A DNA stretch of 64,000 bases, taken from Rotaria sp. Silwood1 (lineage: Eukaryota; Rotifera; Eurotatoria; Philodinida; Philodinidae). Positions 41,031-51,697 of this stretch are shown here, piece by piece. Each line of letters opens with the position of its first letter. Within the stretch, counting starts at the first letter, position 1. A program made the position numbers and the translations under genes. The DNA lies in NCBI GenBank assembly GCA_905250075.1, contig CAJNOP010000357.1, positions 63,330 through 127,329 on the forward strand, given 5' to 3'. The notes beneath the pieces are model-generated. The model ran no database searches and was not told where the DNA came from. It was given only the letters and a program-made list of their open reading frames with translations.

Positions 41031-41816
41031 CTTGGACACGAGCCAACTTGGGATATATCACGTCTAACTATGCCCCATCTAACCGTCACATCTTCGACTG
41101 AAAAGCATTTTTGACACTTTGAGATGTTTCCTCGTTAGAACCAAAATTTTGTACACTTTTTGAATATGAACTTAAAAGTTTGATGTCAATTTTTATTTGA
41201 AAATAGTAAAATAATCTTTGAAAAATCGCAAAAAAAATTTCTTTAGTAGAGAAATTTTTGTATTTTTTACTTTTTATGATTTAAAACTAAAAGAATTTTA
41301 ATCTCATATTTATTCATAAATATTCTAAGATATTTACAAGAACATGTAAAAAAAAAAGTACATATAAATGCATATCAATACAATCATTTATATTGAATAA
41401 ATAAAATTTTTAGCAACATGAAAATATTTCATACTTATTTTCATCAAACGAACTTGATAAATTATTCATATAAGATAATAATCTTCTTTTTTTTTGTTTT
41501 TCGATACGTAGAAGAAAATATTATGATTATACTATTGACTAAAACATATAAAATAAAAATTTTAACTATAAACTAATAACATCAATAAATGTGTTTTCAA
41601 CTAGAAAATGAGACAAAACTTATGTCTATAAATTCTAACAACTATCATATCTGATCTATGAAAAAGTTTTTTTTCTTCTCACTCTATATTTATATAAAGT
41701 AACGAAGCACAAACCTTTTTTATTTTCATTTCTAAATTTTGTGCTCAATTGTTTATTTTCAAAATATATTAATATATCTTGTATATCAATACCAAATTTT
41801 TTTTTTCTATTCATGA

Positions 41817-42053
41817 ACTATAGAATGACTATGAGACCTATCTATTGGCAAAATTTCAGGTCAAAATTCTGCAATTCCATGTTTTTATATATGCCTTGCC
41901 ATAGGCCGAAAATTCAGTAAAACGGTCATAACTCAAGAAAGACAACGTATGGGGATGAACTCTTTTAGAGTTCTTTTAGTCTCATCGAGTTCTACTTATG
42001 GACAAAATATGAACCCGATCGGTGATTAACACTTGGGATAGTTCCCTCGTCAG
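41817..42053. mobile_element. Half of a CGAGGGAA-family foldback
   Basis: One arm only: 'GACCTATCTATTGGCAAAA', 'CGGTCATAACTC', 'CTTATGGACAAAATATGAAC', ending TAGTTCCCTCGTCAG. The matching arm is absent, so it is a truncated or recombined copy. It abuts the palindrome at 42051-42322. Confidence 0.65.
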
Positions 42054-42322
42054 AAGACTTTGCAATAATTCGTTTCTAACAGTATTAACTTAAAGAACAC
42101 AAAATTCTGAAGAAAATCAAGGATCGCCGCCTTTTCTTTCAAAATTTATAAGTATCACAAAAATACGATTTTTCGCGGTTTCTCTTGATAAATTTCACTT
42201 TTTTTTCGATTTTTGTGATGCTTATAAATTTTGATAGGAAAGGCGGCGACCCTTGATTTTCTTCAGAATTTTATGTTCTTTAAGTTAGTACTGTTAGAAA
42301 CGAATTATTGCAAAGTCTTCTG
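42051..42322. mobile_element. 272-bp palindromic element
   Basis: CAGAAGACTTTGCAATAATT at the left is matched inverted at the right (AATTATTGCAAAGTCTTCTG). Arms of about 118 bp are nearly identical, loop about 35 bp. Both ends read CAGAAGAC/GTCTTCTG. It directly follows the half foldback. Confidence 0.75.
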
Positions 42323-44079
42323 AGACCTGAAAAATACGGTTTTGGATTTTCTAGAAACCCTGCTACCTTAAATCATCTATGAAATTTTGATATAGGATGC
42401 ATTTGATAGAGCTCTTCATTGGCTATCCGAATCACTATTTGGATTTCAGTTAGAAAAAATCAAAAATACATTTTGGCTTAAACTTTTGTCTTTGACTGTA
42501 TATCACATTTTATTCTTTTTGAAAAACCAACTTGTAATGTCAAGAAGAACTTATATATATATATCACAATCATGTTATGATTAATAATAGGATTCTGACT
42601 GTGATTGTACTTGTTGTTTTTTTGCCAATGATATTAATGATAAATATGTATTTTTTGTTAATATAAGCATGACCCTTTTTTTGATTAATATTCTTAATTA
42701 TCGAAAAAAAAAAGCAAAATGACATATTTTTGTTTTATGTTAATTAACTTTTGCAATGCTATTAATTATGACAAGTTGAAAATACTATTGATATGTATAA
42801 TAATTACATTATATAAACTTAAAAATATCGATATGCTTGACATATTTCATTAGATTTTATCATTTGAAATATGTTTTTTGATAATATTATTTTATCTAGT
42901 TGTTTTTCATTTTGAAAGAAAACTTTGAAAATGTTGTTTTCTTTCAAAATCGAATATTGATAAAGAAAAATAAAATTAAAACTTATTTGACTTTTTAGTA
43001 TATATTTTTTTTTTGAATTATTCGATCAAACTTAATTGAAAATAAACTTTTTATACATTACTCACTAAATTTCATCCATTAATCATTACAAATTATAAAA
43101 AAAAACATTTAGTTCTTGATTAAATATTTTATCAGCATGATTCTTAAGTAATTATTAACAATCTATATTTGCAAGACAAGAATAATATATGTGACCTATT
43201 AGAACCAAAAAAAAAAATAGCATTTGTATTCTTCTCTCATGTAGACACTTTATTAATAGATTCTTATCTTTGAACAAGACAAAACTTTATTTTCATTTTT
43301 TCCTAAATATTTATTAAAACGAATATGGCTAAATCTGAAGATGTAAAGTAAATTAAAATATATCTAATATTCAAGATTTTGAAATTGAAAAATCTTGAAA
43401 AAAAATGACTAATATTATTTCTAGATTTCTAAAAAGCCTTTTTTTTTTGTTTCTACAAAATTGTTTTGCTTTTCTCAATAAATCTTCTAAAATTTAAAAT
43501 TATCTAATGAGTCAAAAATTTTTTAATCATCAGAAATAGAAAAAGTGATTTGCATTGACCGGGTCACAGAAAAACCACCAATAAAAAAGAAAAATTTTCT
43601 TTTCTTTTATTGTACTTTTGTAAACAATCAAATATTGCGTCTTCTATTATTTGTCACCTTGAATATTTATCAAAAATACAATAGTATAAAACATTGAGCA
43701 TGCTCTATATTCATATATTGTAAATAATCATATATGCCTGGTTAATTCCCCTTATCAAATATACAAAATGTCAATTTCGTTGACTTTATGAATAGATTAA
43801 AAATACTTATTTATAAATATATCGATTAATCTATTTCTTTTCTCTTATGATGATTCATATTTAAGAAATATTTGAAAAATTTTATCTATTTTGACATTCA
43901 TAAAAAACAAAACAAAAATCATTTTATTTTTATTTTTTGACTTCAAAAACTGTCGTTTTTAAGTTTTTTTTGTGCGTTTATTATCTTTAATTTCAATAAC
44001 AATAAGATCAATCATTATTTTTCTCGATCAAAGCATGTTTTTTTTTTATTTTTCATAATAAATAAAATATAACATTAAT

Positions 44080-45786
44080 TTAACCAGCTTTTTTCACAAT
44101 TTGTACGACATCTTCATCAATACTAAAAAATTTATAAAAAACAAAAACATTTTTGTTTTTTGTAAATTAAAAACAATATATATATTACACTTACAGTACA
44201 TGTTCTTTACCAACTTTTTGTGGAAGATGTTTAACAGAAGCACCCTTATTGAAAGAAGAAAATAAAAATATTAAACAAAAAAAAAAGAAAATCTTAATAA
44301 AAATTTTTACCCAAACAAGTGCATATTTAAAATCTTGTAAGATAGCTCGATGAATTTTATTACAAAAATCTTCAACTGAACTACGTCCTTGTGTAAGTAC
44401 AACAGGTGCTGAATAATCTGGTAATTGACCTTTTGGTTTTGTATATATTCGAACAAGTTTTAAATATAACCACATTTTTTCAAGTAAATCATCAAAATTC
44501 CATTTATGATGTGCTGATATAGGTACACAATGAGGAATTTTATAAATAATATCTAATTCTTCAATTGATATTTGATCTATTTTATTTAATATATATATAG
44601 CTGGTACATAAACACGATTTCCTTCAATTAAATCAATAATATCATCTTCACTTGCATCACAACGTAAAATAATATCCTAAAAAGAAACACAACTATATAT
44701 ACATCATATATATATTTTCTTATAGATTAAAAGATTAAAAAAAAATTATTTTTAATATTCATAAAATAAATATCAAATGATTTCATTTGATATTTTATAA
44801 AATATTTTAATTATATTACTATTTTAAAAACTTTCAAATTGTACTTTATGATAATACTACTACTACTACATTTGAAGTAATGTTTTGAATCTATGCTATC
44901 AATCATCATTATCCAGGGGAGAGGCAACGCCCTTTAGATTAAAGAAAAACGTATGACTAAATGAGAATATTTGATATATATATATTATTTTCACTTACAG
45001 CATTATGTATTTTATATTCTCCAAGTATAGCTTTAACAGTTTCAAGATCAAGTGATGTTTGTGGTACTAATGCTTGATAATTTAATCCACCTTTATCTTT
45101 TCGTTTAAAATAAATATTTGGTGGTTCTTTATTTAATCTTATACCAAAACCTTCAAGTTCATATTCAATTAAACGTTTATGACCTAATGGTTTCAGTACG
45201 TCAAGAACAATGAATATCAAATTACATGTTCGAGCAACTAGCAAAAAAAAAAAAAAAGAAAATTGAATTGTTGTTTTGTTTTTGATAAGAAAAATTTTTT
45301 CTTTAATAAAGATATACCTGCAATAACTTGTTTACCACGACCTTTACCATCTTTAGCTCCTTCAATAATACCTGGTAAATCAAGTAATTGAATTTTTGCA
45401 CCTTTATATCGTATAACACCAGGTACTGTTGTAAGTGTAGTAAATTCATAAGCTGCTACTTCACTATAAACACCAGCTAAATTTGTTAATAATGTACTCT
45501 GAATAAATATAAAGAGTTAGATGAATTAAAAAAAAGTATATATATTATAAAAATATACTTTTCCAACTGATGGAAAACCAACAAAACCAATACGAGCATC
45601 ACCCGTTTTAGCAACATCAAAACCTTCACCTTTTCCACCACCACCACTACCTTTAGGATCAATTAATTCACGTCGTAGTTTAGCTAATTGTGCTTTAAGT
45701 AAACCTAAATGACGTGCTGTTGCTTTATTTTTTTGAGTTCTTTCCATTTCAGCTTCAATATCGGCTATACGTTCAAGAACACCCAT
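44080..45786 (-). CDS. DRG1: DRG1 developmentally regulated GTP-binding protein
   Basis: Translation-linked GTPase of the Obg/DRG family; DRG1 works with a DFRP1/ZC3H15 partner on polysomes. Six exons (45559-45786, 45318-45498, 44999-45237, 44311-44676, 44195-44244, 44080-44122) give 368 residues, one more than I recall for the human protein. Seen in order: an N-terminal helical HTH-like region ([15 protein letters not shown]), G1 [25 protein letters not shown] with G3, the glycine-rich [13 protein letters not shown]4 NKID, G5-like ISAHHKW, and a C-terminal TGS domain from about residue 285 ([15 protein letters not shown] through IVKKAG). All key residues are present. Exon 1 ends exactly within the P-loop (GK, then S). 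Neighbour order gives no functional hint. Confidence 0.97.
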
Positions 45787-46650
45787 GATTTTTTTTTTAT
45801 TATTATTCGATTGTTTTTACTGTTAAATCTGAAAGATATTTTAGATTTAAGAATTTTTTACATTTTTATCAAATTTAATTATTCATTCATTCATTTCAAT
45901 ATTTATTTTGATCTATTGATTTGAAAATACAACAAAGAAAGAAGAAAAAAAAACAATAACACCTACGCAATACTTCACATGTGAAAATTTTCTCATAAAT
46001 TATTTCAGAATATGTTAACGAGTAGTTTTTTGTAATAAAAATCAAGAATATGATATTTGATTCTAAATATAAATACATAGCATATGGTAGATTAAAAGAA
46101 CATAATAATGACAACTGCATTCTAAAAAATCTACATTTCGAAATTTTAGTATTTGCATAATAACCACAGAATATTTACATTTTATTTCTTAATCAAATAT
46201 AAGGAAAGAAAATAAGGAAATTTATCATTATCTTGAAACTTTCCAAATATGTTGATTCTAGAATCTTCTATGTTTGCATCATAATATTTTACCCAACGTA
46301 TGAATAATCATTTCTAACTAAACAAAAGATTGTAATTTTCCAATTAAGAAATTTGATTATTATGAAATATGATATTTTTCTTGATTAATTTTTAAAAGCT
46401 TTTAAAACAAAAAAAATCGTATGCATTTGTCTATGTTTACAAAATACAAACAAAAAAAAACTACGACGGATATGATTTAATATTTTATTCGTCCTTTTCA
46501 TGTTCGCCACGTACATATTACACTACATCGAAAGCAATAACAGAATGAGTGAGTAAAGTACACGTAAAATGACTCATCGATTATTACTTCAGATAAAAGG
46601 GGCAATTTTTCTAGTTTTGTATTATATTGTCTACGAATAAACAATAAGGA
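45787..46650. other. Divergent intergenic region
   Basis: Lies between the divergent starts of DRG1 (minus) and the plus-strand orphan, so it should contain both promoters. AT-rich, with no recognisable element and no clear TATA box that can be told from background. Confidence 0.45.
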
Positions 46651-47805
46651 ATGTTGATAGAAAATGCAACAAACGCAAAATCACAAGTACAACTTATTCC
46701 ATACTCAGGGATTGTTAATCCTGAACATATGAATCAAATGAATTGTGTTCCAATAGTGAATACAGATGATAATGATATGAATATGAATGATGAATGTAAT
46801 CATTTGGAAAATTTATTTGTTGAAGATTTTATTCGAAAATCAAAAGATTTTCGAGATAATGAACAAATAAATTCATTACCAGTTGAAATTCGTCTTGGTA
46901 CAGTTTATACATATCAAAATCGTCGACAACAAAATCAATATCCTAATGGTTTAAATAATCGAATAATTAGTGCTCATGAATTACATAATGAAGAACATCG
47001 TGCTCGTAAAGATAAAAATTTCTTAATAACATTTAATAAAAATAAAGGTATTAATGATATTCAAATGTTTGATTATGAATTAACATGTGCTGGTTTTCGT
47101 TCAACAAATGATTTACAAATAACATATAGATTATATTTACGTTATCAAACAAAACGTTTAATACTTGAATTAAAACGTAATACAAATGATCAAAGATTTT
47201 TTTCTGTTAAACGTTTATTAAAATATTCAACAAAATATACACATATTGATGTTGTTAAATCAAAATATAATACAAATTATCCGAATACATATGATGATAT
47301 ATTTGATATCCGTACATCAATTGGTAAAGCTGATGAAGAAGAATTACATATTAATGATGATTATTGTAATTTTATACATATAAAAGATCTTGATCAATGT
47401 GTTTTTGAAACACAATCAAAAAGTGGTGATATAATATATCAATTTAATCGAAATTTATTATCATATTTTGATTTTTTTCAAATTAAAGAAACATTTATTT
47501 ATGATTATTCATGTATGGATAGTCGATTTTTTGGTGTACGTATTATAATTGAAAATCAAACTGGTTATGATTTATGTTCAAGTTCAAAAACAACAACACC
47601 ATGTTTACAAACAAATAATGTTATTATGGCTAAATTACATTCATTGAATTTTATTGAAGAAGAAGAAGCTAAACGTATATGGATAATTGGTACATGGCTT
47701 TCAAATTTAGCAACACAATGTACAAATAGAAATTTTCCAACAAATAAAATTTATTGTCGTCAACCTGGACAAATTCATAATTCATACCGACATACAGTCA
47801 GATAA
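46651..47805 (+). CDS. Unrecognised 384-residue protein, single exon
   Basis: The only plus-strand gene here and the only intact gene without introns. The start ATG is preceded one codon upstream by an in-frame TAA, so translation cannot begin earlier without splicing. Codon use looks like that of the neighbours (AAT, TTA, GAT, CGT). The N-terminal 60 residues are Asn/Asp/Met-rich. A globular-looking part follows, with LPVEIRLGTVY, a conserved-looking YELTCAGFRSTNDLQ, KRLILELKRN, and a late KRIWIIGTWLSNLATQC. No signal peptide, membrane helix, zinc-binding pattern or nucleotide loop. It could be a lineage-specific gene or a retrocopy; I do not recognise a family. Confidence 0.72.
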   Translation: MLIENATNAKSQVQLIPYSGIVNPEHMNQMNCVPIVNTDDNDMNMNDECNHLENLFVEDFIRKSKDFRDNEQINSLPVEIRLGTVYTYQNRRQQNQYPNGLNNRIISAHELHNEEHRARKDKNFLITFNKNKGINDIQMFDYELTCAGFRSTNDLQITYRLYLRYQTKRLILELKRNTNDQRFFSVKRLLKYSTKYTHIDVVKSKYNTNYPNTYDDIFDIRTSIGKADEEELHINDDYCNFIHIKDLDQCVFETQSKSGDIIYQFNRNLLSYFDFFQIKETFIYDYSCMDSRFFGVRIIIENQTGYDLCSSSKTTTPCLQTNNVIMAKLHSLNFIEEEEAKRIWIIGTWLSNLATQCTNRNFPTNKIYCRQPGQIHNSYRHTVR

Positions 47806-48432
47806 AACTCATATCTTCATTTTCAGATCTATTTTTTTGTTTGCAATTTAGTTTGTTATCTATTGATTCTTAGTTAAAAAAAAAAAAAAAATCTTGCAAT
47901 TAAATTAAAAAATAAAATTTACTCAATCACGACTTCTCATTTCTTTACAATAAAAAAAAATCATTTCTAAATAAAACATAATGAGATAGATTATTTTGAA
48001 AAGTTTTTTTTATTTATTTATTTAACGCACAGAGAGAGAGAGCATCACACATTTCTTTGGACAAACAACAACAACAACAGAGAAAAGTGGAATAAAATTA
48101 TTAATATATCATAATCACAATGTACAAATATAGTGCGTTTTTTTATTTTTGTTCTTCTACGAAGGATCAATTAATTTAAATAAAATTCACTGTTATGTAC
48201 TGTATAAGAAGTTCTTAAAGTAAGAAGTAATATAAGAGAAAAACACATACACAACAATAATTTAAATTTAGTAAAAGTAGAAATAACATTAAAAGCATTA
48301 GACAATGGAATTAAGAAAGATTGGCAAGAAAAATTTAGATTCGTAGTGTTGTTGGTTTTTTTTGTATTATTATTATTCTCAATATTATGTTTTTTTTTTT
48401 TTTTTTGTTTTGATTATCCATTTTAAAAAAAT
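47806..48432. other. Convergent intergenic region
   Basis: Lies between the 3' ends of the plus-strand orphan and NHERF. Homopolymer A and T runs and a short AG repeat near 48030-48040; both 3' UTRs presumably lie here. No gene seen. Confidence 0.45.
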
Positions 48433-50424
48433 TTACAAACGATCAATAAGATCATGTTTGTCTTTCATAGACATTTGACTATTTTTTCGTGCATCACGTT
48501 GACGAACAGTTTGTGATTTTAATTTTTCTCGATATTCAGCTGCTGACATTTCTAAAATAAAAAAACAAAAAATGACAAATTTTTAAATTAAAACAAAATA
48601 ATTATTTATTCTTACGAATTTCAAGTACTCCTCCTGATCCATTACCAGATGATGATTGAGATAAGTTCGAACCTGTAAAATGTTGTCTCTTATTAAAATG
48701 TATTTATGCTAATATCAACGGAACTGAAATGCGTTGTTTTTGTTTTTTGAATAACTCATGCGAAATAATAGATAAGGGCTTTCGGCGATTGGTATTCAAG
48801 ACTCTCATAAGCAAAACTTCTTAAGAAAAAAAACTTTATAGATTGTTTTGCATAAGTACATACCCTTGAGTGTCTTTCGTAGGATTAAATTCAAATAAAA
48901 ATTACTTTTTGTTCGGGTCAGAAGTTTCGAACGGTTTTTCAATCAAATATATTAAGAAAAGCATGAAAGAATAAATTATCGATTAAATTGAGTGTTAAGA
49001 CTACATATGAATTTTCAAAAAACAACAAATGCAATAATCATACGAAATCTTACAATAAATCAGCAAAATGATATGTTGGTTATTAATATTAAAATTTGAA
49101 TCTCTTAAAATAAAGAAATCAATAGAAAACATGATTTATTTTTGTAAAATTTTTTTTTCAGAAATCTTATTGATTAGCATTTTGCTAAACATATTATAGA
49201 ATTATTACATTCCTTTCTATAAACAAATATAATCATAAAACTCAGTTTGATCGAATAATATAGAAGCTCTCATGTTTTTCAAAATTTTTAATCTAAATAC
49301 AAATTAATTTTTTGTTTCTTGCAAATCAAATGAGTTATTCAAAAAAAAACATCTGAATGATTTAACTTCTAATACTGATAGTATAGTATGAAAATTTATT
49401 CAAGCAAATTCATTACGTTTATCTGAATTCGAACGAGTTGGTTGTGGATAAGTATCATGATCATCAGGAATCATATAATCTTGATTAAATTTGTTTGATG
49501 TCGCTGGTGAATTAGTATTCTAGAAAAGATAAAATTGAAAAAAAATAAAATAAAACTCAATAACTATGAGACGAAAGAGAAAGGTTAAGCAATAGCTACA
49601 TTTTTATTATAAAATGTCAAATCTATCGAGTATACTTTATGTTTGTACTCGTGTATCATTCTTTTCAAATAGATGTGACAATGAGACGGATAGATAATAT
49701 TACGTTAAAGGAAAAAAAAACAAAACACCAGGTGAATCATAAGAAATAATTTTTTTTTTTGCTATAATAAAAATGAATAGTTCTTACTTTCGTTTGTGTG
49801 ATTTGTGGACGAGTAAAATCTGTAACATTTTTATATTCACGATTTGATTCATTTGTTTTTTTTTGTTGTAATGTATCTCGTACAATAGGTGAATCATTTA
49901 TTTGACCTGTATTTTTATTTGATATATAAGGTGAATTATTATTATTATTATTATTTTCTATAATATATAAAAATAATAAATATTTATTAATAAATAAAAA
50001 AAAAAAAAAAGATCTCACTTATTCCATCACGAATTTCTGTTTCTAATTTTTCAACATTTAAATCTGAACTTGTAACAATAATTGATTTATTTTTATAATA
50101 TTCATCAGCTATTGGATCAAGTACTAATAAAATAACTTCTTCAGGATATTTTGTACCATTTCTTGTTACACCTTCTTTTATTCTTTGTACAACTTGTTTA
50201 TGATTTTCATTACCAATTGAATTATAATTAACTTCAATTATACGATCATTTTCAAGTAAACCAGCTGAATCAGCTGGTGAATTTGGATCAACTTTACCAA
50301 TATATTGTCCTGGTTTAGATTTTTCTGAATGTAAATTAAAACCATAACCATCAAAACCAGGCCATCGACGAAGATGACATAATCGTGGTCGTGGTTCATA
50401 CGATTCAAAACTACTATTTGTCAT
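48433..50424 (-). CDS. NHERF1: NHERF-like scaffold, one PDZ plus ERM-binding tail
   Basis: Adaptor linking membrane transporters and receptors to ezrin/radixin/moesin under the apical membrane. Exons 50019-50424, 49788-49957, 49417-49519, 48616-48672 and 48433-48551 give 284 residues. The PDZ domain spans about 11-100: RPRLCHLRRWPGFDGYGFNL with the GYGF carboxylate-binding loop, GQYIGKV, SPADSAGL, NDRIIEVNY, VILLVLDP. This closely follows PDZ1 of vertebrate NHERF1/2. The middle is Asn/Ser/Pro-rich linker. The C-terminus MSMKDKHDLIDRL resembles the ERM-binding tail (basic, then a hydrophobic L-x-x-L end). It has one PDZ, unlike the two of vertebrate NHERF1. The start is the first ATG of the exon, preceded by an A-run. 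Confidence 0.88.
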
Positions 50425-51697
50425 TATTAAAAAAAAAAGATTTTTGTTTTTCAAGATATTATATGAAAAACAAAAAAAAAAAATCTAGAAAAGAAAAATT
50501 AATCTTGATACAAATATATTTATGTCGGGTACATATACGATCATCCGAAAGTAAATAAAAAGAAAAATGATTACTTCCTTTTCTCTAGAAAAATATAAAA
50601 CATGAAAAATGATCTGTTCCGTCTTTTTCATTTTTACTTCTTTAATATTATTTAATTTGTCTAGTTTTCTTTTTTTCAATGAAAAGAGACGACACATGTT
50701 TAATCATATCATATGTATATTCGATTTTGTTCTCTCATAAATGATCATATAGATTTTTTCTTTATTTTTCATTTTATTAAAAAACAAAAGAAAAGGTAAA
50801 AAGAAAGAAAAAACACTCTTTAGTTTATATAAAGTAAATGACTATCGACGAAAATGAATGTCTCTCGTTAACGATTACAACAATGTAAATATGTTCAGTC
50901 GTCTATGTTGATGTTGGCACCTCCTCTTTTTTCTTTCTTTCTTCGTCTTCTCCTCTATTTCACTTGATCATAAAACATTTGTTCATTAGAACAATATTGC
51001 TAAAGAGAATAACAAAACGAAAATGTCTGCATCGTTCATATGCTCACTTTGTACTAATAGGTGAACGAGTCGCAAAACAAAAGAAAAAGAAGAAGAATAA
51101 CTACTTCTACTTTCGGGACGCACACATACCTACTCGATTCGACGTGTTATCATTGCGTCGTCATCTTTCTTTATTTATACGAACTGACCATCCATGGGAA
51201 TGATAGAATACGATGAAAATGAAAAGAAACGAGACTAATAAAAAGCAGGTTGTTTCGTTTTTGGCATAACGTGTGTATGTTATTTTTAAACTAAGAAAAA
51301 AAGAAACATGAAAAATGCATTACCCATTTCTTCTCTTCACACAGACACCGGCTGAATAAAGAAAAAGAGAAGGGACAATGACGATGCGAAAAAAAAAAAA
51401 GAGAGAAATAACAACGTACACACATACTTCTTTCACAACAGCTACTAAAATAACAACGATAGATGAAAAAAAAAAAGAAAGCAAACTATTATCAGTCTTT
51501 CTTGTTGTGAATAAACACGAACAAAACATTGAAAAAAAAACACAATGCAAAAACATATCTTTTAACACTTCAATATGATATTGTTGTTCATAAACTTTTG
51601 TTTGATAATTTTCACAGTCAATAAATGAATATAAAAGAAAAATCACACACACACACACATAAAATAAATATGATGTTTTTAGATTGTTCTTTTGATT
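50425..51697. other. Intergenic, no gene seen
   Basis: Between the NHERF start and the TMED 3' end. AT-rich with A-runs, a CTTT-type pyrimidine patch near 50930-50960 and a (CA)n microsatellite at about 51646-51660. The small open frames are unsupported. Confidence 0.5.
51646..51660. repeat. (CA)n microsatellite
   Basis: A run of alternating A and C of about 15 bases, just past the TMED stop codon. Confidence 0.7.

Larger units (their letters stand above)
39814..41138. mobile_element. Foldback element split by two hAT insertions
   Basis: Left end CTTACGAGGGAATCTCC, right end GATGTTTCCTCGTTAG, the CGAGGGAA family. The arms pair as 39814-40022 with 40442-41138 once the insert at 40603-41030 is removed; for example TCCCAAGTTGCTTATAGCAT pairs with TGCTAGAAGCAACTTGG. 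The loop holds a second insert at 40255-40431. Original length without inserts was about 710 bp. Confidence 0.78.
38948..44079. other. Transposon-rich intergenic region
   Basis: About 5.1 kb with no supported gene. Contains the foldback at 39814-41138 with two hAT insertions, half a foldback at 41817-42053 and a palindrome at 42051-42322. The rest (38948-39813, 41139-41816 and 42323-44079) is plain AT-rich DNA with homopolymer runs. Confidence 0.55.

Noticed and set aside
46120-46620. Possible upstream exons of the plus-strand orphan
   Set aside because: No donor/acceptor pair gave an extended frame, and an in-frame stop sits one codon before the ATG.
48661-48675. tRNA B-box-like GGTTCGAAC on the minus strand
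   Set aside because: It is the start of a NHERF exon and no A box or cloverleaf precedes it.
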